Shown: piece by piece, positions 52,543-57,436 of the stretch
Layout: every line of letters starts with the position of its first letter
Position numbering within the stretch: the first letter of the stretch is position 1
Assembly: GCF_004745955.1 (NCBI RefSeq)
Contig: NZ_SRLD01000035.1
Span: 1 to 57,436, forward strand
DNA: 57,436 nucleotides
Direction of reading: 5' to 3'
Source of the DNA: Hymenobacter elongatus
Lineage (GTDB): Bacteria > Bacteroidota > Bacteroidia > Cytophagales > Hymenobacteraceae
Position numbers and translations under genes: made by a program
The notes under the pieces: generated by a model
What the model was told of the DNA's origin: nothing
What the model saw: only the letters and a program-made list of their open reading frames with translations
The model's database searches: none

Positions 52543-54039
52543 CTAATTGATGAGGCCGGCCACGATTTTGGCCGACAGCAAGCACAAGGGGATTCCGCCG
52601 CCGGGATGCACGCTGCCGCCACAAAAGTACAGTCCTTCCAGCTTCCCCGAGAAATTGGGGTGCCGCAGAAAAGCCGCCAGCGGATTGTTGGAGCTGCTGC
52701 CATACAGCGCCCCGCCAAAAGACGAAGTAAGCTGCTCGATGCCCCGCGGGTCCCAGACCTGTTCGGCCCGAATCAGCGGCTCAATGGCGACGCCCAGCAC
52801 CCGGCCCACTTTGTCCAGTACGGCCCGGCGCGTGGTTTGGATTAGCGCGTCCCAGTCCTGGCCCTGGTTGTGGGGCACGTTCACCATCACAAACCAATTT
52901 TCGTGGCCCGCCGGCGCGTCGTCCGGCGTTTTCTTGGAGGTGATGTTCACGTAGACTGTCGGGTCGGCCGCCACGGTTTTCTGCTCGAAAATAGCTTGGA
53001 ATTCCTGGCGGTAATCCTGGGAGAAGAAGATATTGTGCAGGTCCAGCTCGGTGAAGCTGTGGGCCACGCCCCAGTAAAAAATCAGGGCGGAGGACGAGCG
53101 GGGCTGGCTGAGCGTGCGCTCGGGAGCAGGCTGGGCAGGCAGCAGGCGGCGGTAGGTCGGCACCACATCCATATTGCTGACGACCAAGCCAAAATCGTAC
53201 ACGTCCTGGGCCGTGCGCAGCCCCGTAACCTGCCCGGCCGCCGTGAGAATTTCTTCCACCGGCTCGCCGTAGCGAAATTCGACGCCTAGCTCTTCGGCCA
53301 GCTCCACTAGGCTGCGGGCAATGCTGTAGATGCCGCCTTCGGGATAAAACGCCCCGATGCCGTGCTCCAGGTGCGGAATCAGGCTCAGCGTGGCCGGGGC
53401 CTGGTAGGGGTCGGAGCCATTGTAGGTGGCAAATCGGTCGAAGAGCTGCACCAGGCGCGGATCGGCGAAGGTACTGGCGTGGCGCTGGTGCATGGTGCCC
53501 GTGAGGCCCAGGCCGGGCAGCGCGGCCACGGCTTTCAGCACGTCGGCACTGAAATAGGTACTGGCTTTGTGCAGCGACTTGTGCAAAAAGGTGCTTTCGG
53601 TGGCCCCGTAGGCCGCGCCGCTGCGGTCCAGAAACGTGCGCACATCGGTCGCCGGCGTGCCAAGCTTCTGCTCTATTTCCTGGGCAAACCGCGCCGCATC
53701 GGCCCAAGCCGTGAGGCGGGTCCCGTCGGCGAAAAAATACTGGGTAATCGGGTCGAGGCGCTCGTAGCGGAAGTGGGCCTGTGGGTCGCGCCCGGCCAGC
53801 CGGAACAGCTCATCGACCAGCGCGGGCAGCGTAAACAGCGAGGGGCCGGCGTCGAAGCGGTAGCCGCCGGGCAGGTCGAACTGGTGCATTTTGCCCCCAA
53901 ATGTGCCCTGGGCCTCGAATACCGTGACGGCGTGGCCCTTCAGTGCCAGCCGCACGGCGGTAGCAATGCCGGCAATGCCGGCCCCGATGATGGCAGCAGA
54001 CTGTTTGAGGGAACTGCTGGTTTTAGGTTTGCGCGCCAA
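52543..54039 (-). CDS. crtD: CrtD/CrtI-type carotenoid desaturase
   Basis: A 498-residue FAD-dependent desaturase with the N-terminal dinucleotide motif IIGAGIAGIATAVRLALKG and FGGKM, the YRFDAGPSLFTLPALVDELF block, and the C-terminal LEGLYFCGGSVHPGGGIPLC motif. Closest role choices are 1-hydroxycarotenoid 3,4-desaturase (CrtD) or phytoene desaturase (CrtI). The adjacent CruF, which makes the 1-hydroxy substrate, favours CrtD. Sequence alone does not separate the two. It starts the three-gene operon crtD-cruF-tetR. Confidence 0.88.
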   Translation of the reverse strand: MARKPKTSSSLKQSAAIIGAGIAGIATAVRLALKGHAVTVFEAQGTFGGKMHQFDLPGGYRFDAGPSLFTLPALVDELFRLAGRDPQAHFRYERLDPITQYFFADGTRLTAWADAARFAQEIEQKLGTPATDVRTFLDRSGAAYGATESTFLHKSLHKASTYFSADVLKAVAALPGLGLTGTMHQRHASTFADPRLVQLFDRFATYNGSDPYQAPATLSLIPHLEHGIGAFYPEGGIYSIARSLVELAEELGVEFRYGEPVEEILTAAGQVTGLRTAQDVYDFGLVVSNMDVVPTYRRLLPAQPAPERTLSQPRSSSALIFYWGVAHSFTELDLHNIFFSQDYRQEFQAIFEQKTVAADPTVYVNITSKKTPDDAPAGHENWFVMVNVPHNQGQDWDALIQTTRRAVLDKVGRVLGVAIEPLIRAEQVWDPRGIEQLTSSFGGALYGSSSNNPLAAFLRHPNFSGKLEGLYFCGGSVHPGGGIPLCLLSAKIVAGLIN

Positions 54040-54335
54040 GGATGATTACGAGTTGCTCAGTGAGATTCTAGCCTTCAGCGCAGTAGTTGCCACGTGTAGC
54101 AGCATGCTTTTCGACGCGTAGAGAGGACTGGTACTATCTTCCACAAACTGCCCGGCAAATTGTTCTGAGCGCGCAACCCGAAAACATGGTGCCGGGGCCA
54201 ACAGCTGAGCCGTTTTGGTAGCCATACTGTCAGTTCGCGCGCGGATGCCACGCAGCCAAGGCCGCTCCCCAGTACGGGAAGCTACTTGCCGCAACCCCCG
54301 CGGGAAGCACGGTACGGAACAGCCATTTGGGCTGC

Positions 54336-55538
54336 TTATTCCACGGCCAGCACTAGTCCTTTCAAGTAGGCACCTTCGGGGTGAAACAGGCTCACCGGGT
54401 GGTCGGCGGGCTGGGTGAGGCGGTGCAGAATGCGGGCCGGGCGGCCGGCTTCGATGGCAGCGGCCAGCACCGCGCCCTCAAACAGCTCGGCGCTGACCAC
54501 CTGCGAACAGGAGAACGTGAACAGCAGCCCGCCCGGCGCAATCTGCCGAATGCCGGCCGCGTTCAGGCGCTTGTAGCCCATCAGCGCGTTGTGGCGGGCC
54601 GAAAGGTGCTTGGCAAACGCGGGTGGGTCGAGCACGATGAGGTCGTACTGTTCCTGGCTGCCTTTCATGAAGCTAAACACATCCTGGGCATAGGCTTCGT
54701 GCCGACCGGCCGGGGCACCTGCTGCTTCGGCCAGGGCCGCGTTGCGCTCCGTCAGCTCGATAGCGCGCTTGGAGCTATCCACGGAATGTACCAACTCGGC
54801 CCCGGCCTGCAAGGCGTAGGAGCTGAAGCCGCCCGTATAGCAGAACGTATTCAGGACGCGGCGGCCGGGCGCGTAGCGGGCCAGCAGCTGGCGGTTGTCG
54901 CGCTGGTCGATGAAAAAGCCGGTTTTTTGGCCCGTCTCCCAATCAACGGCGAATGGCTGCCCGTTTTCATATACAACGTGCTCGGAGCCTGTGCTCTGAC
55001 CAAGCAAATAGCCGTTCTGAGCGTCCGGCGCGGCTTTGGCTGGCACGGTTTCGGCGCTCTTGTCATAGATAGCCCGCAGCTTATCGCCCAGCACTGCCTG
55101 CAAGGCGGCGGCAATCTGGGGGCGGGCCTGATACATGCCGGCGCTGTGGGCCTGAATAACTGCCACATCACCATACACGTCGATGATGAGGCCGGGCATG
55201 CCGTCGCCCTCGGCGTGGGCCAGGCGAAACACATTGGTATTGCCGCTGCCGGTCAGGCCCAGATTCTGGCGCAGCTGGTAGGCATTCCTGAGTTTTGCTT
55301 CCCAGAACGCGGCGTCGGGCAGGGCCGCCTCCGGTCCGAAATCGAGCATGCGCACCGCAATGGAGCCGGGCGCGTAGTGGCCCATACCCAATACTTCGCC
55401 GTTAGCCGCCTGCACCAGCACCACTTCGCCTTCCGTTACTTCCCCCTGCAACCGGGCAATGGCCCCCGAAAACACCCACGGATGGAAACGACGCAGGGAA
55501 TGATCTTTACCGGATTTGAGAGTGACAATGGCGGGCAT
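54336..55538 (-). CDS. rlmI: Class I SAM-dependent rRNA methyltransferase, RlmI-type
   Basis: The start at 55538 gives MPAIVTLKSGKDHSLRRFHPW, placing the N-terminal PUA domain (about 5-75; HPWVFSGAI, EVTEGEVVLVQAANGEVLGMG) at the front as in RlmI. The EEHD-like middle is followed by the Rossmann domain: VLNTFCYTGGFSSYALQAGA (motif I) and DLIVLDPPAFAK (motif IV). RlmI methylates C1962 of 23S rRNA; equivalence is by family. 400 residues. The 296-base gap upstream of crtD (54040-54335) shows no gene. Confidence 0.88.
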   Translation of the reverse strand: MPAIVTLKSGKDHSLRRFHPWVFSGAIARLQGEVTEGEVVLVQAANGEVLGMGHYAPGSIAVRMLDFGPEAALPDAAFWEAKLRNAYQLRQNLGLTGSGNTNVFRLAHAEGDGMPGLIIDVYGDVAVIQAHSAGMYQARPQIAAALQAVLGDKLRAIYDKSAETVPAKAAPDAQNGYLLGQSTGSEHVVYENGQPFAVDWETGQKTGFFIDQRDNRQLLARYAPGRRVLNTFCYTGGFSSYALQAGAELVHSVDSSKRAIELTERNAALAEAAGAPAGRHEAYAQDVFSFMKGSQEQYDLIVLDPPAFAKHLSARHNALMGYKRLNAAGIRQIAPGGLLFTFSCSQVVSAELFEGAVLAAAIEAGRPARILHRLTQPADHPVSLFHPEGAYLKGLVLAVE

Positions 55539-55680
55539 ACAGCAGAAATTCAGACGACACAAGAAAGCGCAAAGGTACGGCAAAGTCCTGTGGCCGCCGG
55601 CGGAACATGGGTTCATGGCCGGGCTTATTTCGGCTGGCTTTCCCCGGGCCGCACACTCAGCTCAGGTATTAAGCCGTGCC

Positions 55681-56145
55681 TCAGCCCGCGTAAGCCGGTG
55701 CCGGTGCCCCAAACACGCGCCGGTAGATGGGCCGCCGCCACGCAAACTGGGCCCACATGGCCGGGTACAGCAGCGCGTCCAGCACCTTCGAGGCCGTACG
55801 AAACTCAATGGCATCGACAATAGTGCTGCCCCCGTTCGGGCCGGGCTCCATAAGGTGGCGGTGCCGCCAGTAGCGCAACGGCGCGGGAGCGGTCTGGGCT
55901 TCATCCACGAAGTAGAGCGTGCCGTCGGGCAGCTGGCCGTGGTCCGTAATCAGGCTGGTCCAGCGCTGGCGCAGCGGCCCGCTTACCAGCTCAATTTCTA
56001 CCTGGTCGCCGCGCAGGCAGCCGTCGAAGCGCAACAGGTTGAGCTTCGGAAACGGCGGTGCCAGGGCCAGAAACAGCTCCCGCGTGAAGCCGGCCAATAC
56101 TTGCGCGGGCGGCTGCGCGACGGAAGTGCGAAGGGTGATGTGCAT
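55681..56145 (-). CDS. SRPBCC-like ligand-binding protein
   Basis: The 154-residue START/SRPBCC-type protein opens ITLRTSVAQPPAQVLAGFTRELFLAL, contains a YRYWRHRHLMEPGPNGG-like strand turn, and ends with VLDALLYPAMWAQFAWRRPIYRRVFG, a helix common in cell-division-inhibitor-like SRPBCC proteins of Bacteroidota. A hydrophobic ligand is likely; none is known. It is 142 bases upstream of the RlmI start, in the same direction. Confidence 0.75.
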   Translation of the reverse strand: MHITLRTSVAQPPAQVLAGFTRELFLALAPPFPKLNLLRFDGCLRGDQVEIELVSGPLRQRWTSLITDHGQLPDGTLYFVDEAQTAPAPLRYWRHRHLMEPGPNGGSTIVDAIEFRTASKVLDALLYPAMWAQFAWRRPIYRRVFGAPAPAYAG

Positions 56146-56227
56146 AGAGCGCTAACTCTGGCTATAGCACTTTAGTTTTTGCGGGCGCTCGGTGTAGTAC
56201 GTGCCCGTAGTTCTGTGCACACGCACA

Positions 56228-56563
56228 TTAGTACCCATGGTAGACTGCGGCAACCAAGCTGTCTTGACCCACTACAATAGCAATTTCATGGGAGGCAAGG
56301 GGCGCAGTCGTGTACAGATACACCGTACTAGAATCCGTTAAGCGGGTTTCTGTTTTTTTAGGAGGTCCCATGATGTGCAACGCTCTTTGCTTGCTCATGC
56401 CTTTCTTTACCTTATAGGAATTAAGCGCGTTTGCCTTTCCCAGGCGCGCTTCGGCCCCAGAAAAGAAGATGAAATAGACTGAAGCAGCTCCTATGGCCAA
56501 CAACATGAATAACCCTAGCAACACGGATAGGGTTACTGCAAACCAACGAGGACGAATTGCCAT
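56228..56563 (-). CDS. BamE/SmpA-like small anchored protein
   Basis: The start at 56563 (MAIRPRWFAVTLSVLLGLF) gives 111 residues with one N-terminal membrane helix and a periplasmic domain: VKKGMSKQRALHIMGPPKKTE is the BamE/OmlA-type start (x-x-G-M-S-x-x-x-x-x-x-M-G-P-P). It lacks a lipobox Cys, so it is membrane-anchored. It may act in envelope assembly or as a stress lipoprotein-like protein. GC content falls from here to the right edge. Confidence 0.65.
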   Translation of the reverse strand: MAIRPRWFAVTLSVLLGLFMLLAIGAASVYFIFFSGAEARLGKANALNSYKVKKGMSKQRALHIMGPPKKTETRLTDSSTVYLYTTAPLASHEIAIVVGQDSLVAAVYHGY

Positions 56564-56659
56564 AAACCGAAAAGTATTGTGGTAAAACACAATGTAAAAA
56601 GAGAGGAGTTTTTAGAGTGATATTTGCGGTTCCTATAGTATCATAATAAATTATAATGA

Positions 56660-56696
56660 TTTATCAATAAAATTTGTATAAAATTTTATTGATAAA
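56660..56696 (-). terminator. AT-rich hairpin at the end of the low-GC gene
   Basis: Perfect 16-base arms TTTATCAATAAAATTT and AAATTTTATTGATAAA enclose GTATA, 10 bases after the stop of the adjacent frame on the minus strand. Confidence 0.65.
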
Positions 56697-56706
56697 GAAA
56701 ATTCCT

Positions 56707-57177
56707 CTATGGACAACGTTGATTAACAAATTTTGGATCAACATTCCTAGATCTATACAAAGGGTTAGTTAGATAAGCTTTCAAATAGAATAGATAATTT
56801 ATTCCTAACCCGTTAGGAGTAAAATCTGCTCCATAGTAGAAGACAAAATCATATCCTAGTCTGTTTGAGTAATAATCCTGATGGTTGCCAGCACTAGAAT
56901 TCACCGCAGGATCACTACTCAACCATTGTATAATTTCTAAGCTCTCACCAATTGTACTCCCTTGGGGGCCAACTACCAGCATATGTCGTAAATTAATGAC
57001 AATATCTGGATTCAAAGGGTCTCTTATATATCGAATTCTAGGTCCATAAGGAAGTCTGGCAATTTCAACGGATACTCCTGCGACTGTTTTAGTGATAATT
57101 TGAACACCCCTCTGATAGATAATTTCGGAACGCGTTTTTCCATCGTTTTCGTCAAGAAAATCTTGTAATGTATATAC
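56707..57177 (-). pseudogene. Low-GC polymorphic-toxin-like C-terminal remnant
   Basis: Minus-strand codons are continuous from 57177 to the stop at 56707 (VYTLQDFLDENDGKTRSEI, LPYGPRIRYIRDPLNPDIVI, NLRHMLVVGPQG, QDYYSNRLGYDFVFYY). A TAA at 57178-57180 lies directly upstream, and no ATG begins the conserved region; the same frame is open again for about 45 codons beyond that stop. The blocks resemble C-terminal ends of Bacteroidota RHS/polymorphic toxin proteins, but I cannot assign a domain. The AT-rich composition contrasts with the GC-rich genes to the left, suggesting transfer and decay. Confidence 0.5.
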
Positions 57178-57330
57178 TTACCCGCGTTGATAAACATCAT
57201 CAGCGCTATGCCAATCTCGTAGCTGGGTACAGTTATATGCTAGCACGTCGGGTGCTGGCAATGCTGGGGTAAGTACTATTGAGGAGTTAATATATTCGGA
57301 GGAAGTCGGAGGGTGCAACCCAAATTGTCG

Positions 57331-57436
57331 CTACGCCGCCCTGGCCGTGTTGAAGGGTTCAATGTGTTGGCGTACCAGCTGCCATCGGTTACTCATCGCG
57401 CAGACGCGCAAGGTCAAGACCCGCTGTGCGCCGTTG
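57331..57436 (-). mobile_element. C-terminus of a probable transposase (partial)
   Basis: The frame entering from the right edge reads GAQRVLTLRVCAMSNRW, then QLVRQHIEPFNTARAA and TAG. The GAQ-x-x-L-x-LR-...-W pattern near the end is seen in ISKra4-like transposases. Only 35 residues are visible, so the family is uncertain. It adjoins the low-GC remnant, consistent with a mobile-element junction. Confidence 0.4.

Noticed and set aside
54046..54294. 82-codon minus-strand frame upstream of crtD
   Set aside because: No start-proximal signal, no family resemblance, and the composition is that of intergenic sequence.

Overview
The window looks like chromosomal DNA of a pigmented Bacteroidota bacterium, most likely Hymenobacter or a close relative. 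The reasons are high-GC genes with Bacteroidota-type products (a T9SS-sorted protein, a CarboxypepD_reg/TonB receptor, DUF4175, DUF4369, MauE with a beta-propeller protein), TAnnTTTG-type -7 promoter motifs, a green-tuned proton-pumping rhodopsin next to a Blh carotene oxygenase, and CruF/CrtD-type genes of acyclic or monocyclic hydroxycarotenoid synthesis. The genus is inferred; no rRNA is present.

Layout. 1-7.5 kb: partial gene end, MMPL-type RND exporter, glycyl-tRNA synthetase, PiT phosphate transporter and two small conserved genes. 7.5-8.45 kb: gene-free and packed with DnaA boxes (TTATCCACA and variants on both strands), with a smaller satellite cluster at 6.31-6.39 kb; this is a strong oriC candidate and mnmG lies 3.3 kb away. 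8.7-29.4 kb: an unbroken run of minus-strand genes: Ig-like lipoprotein, methyltransferase, mnmG, flavin reductase, ATE-like transferase, ybeY with an RsbW-like ATPase, a giant coiled-coil DUF4175 protein, then a decayed stretch (truncated D15 porin and truncated DUF4369 gene meeting at a palindrome, frameshifted TonB receptor, MauE, broken beta-propeller gene, small secreted peptide, IS remnant), and an M16 peptidase. 30-32.4 kb: secreted M28 peptidase and a small gene. 32.4-42.3 kb: an alpha-glucan region (MFS sugar transporter, two secreted GH13 enzymes, an SDR, a surface lipoprotein, and a short GT35 phosphorylase homologue that lacks the PLP lysine). 42.5-44.5 kb: blh and rhodopsin. 44.8-50.4 kb: SGNH esterase, then a fibre-like secreted protein, three tandem phage-tail-collar paralogues (two with Tat-like leaders) and a T9SS-sorted protein. 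50.5-54 kb: thioredoxin pair, TetR regulator and the cruF/crtD carotenoid genes. 54.3-57.4 kb: RlmI-type methyltransferase, SRPBCC protein, BamE-like protein, then a low-GC segment with a decayed gene and the end of a possible transposase.

Functional links. Blh makes retinal for the rhodopsin, whose helix-E glycine would permit a carotenoid antenna, and the CruF/CrtD operon 8 kb away makes the kind of carotenoid that could serve. The GH13/MFS/GT35 genes form a starch or maltodextrin use region. Long perfect palindromes of several families sit in many intergenic gaps, and one of them supplies the stop codon of a truncated gene. The most unusual items are the oriC candidate split by a dispersed repeat, the PLP-lysine-less phosphorylase homologue, and the Tat/T9SS tail-collar cassette.
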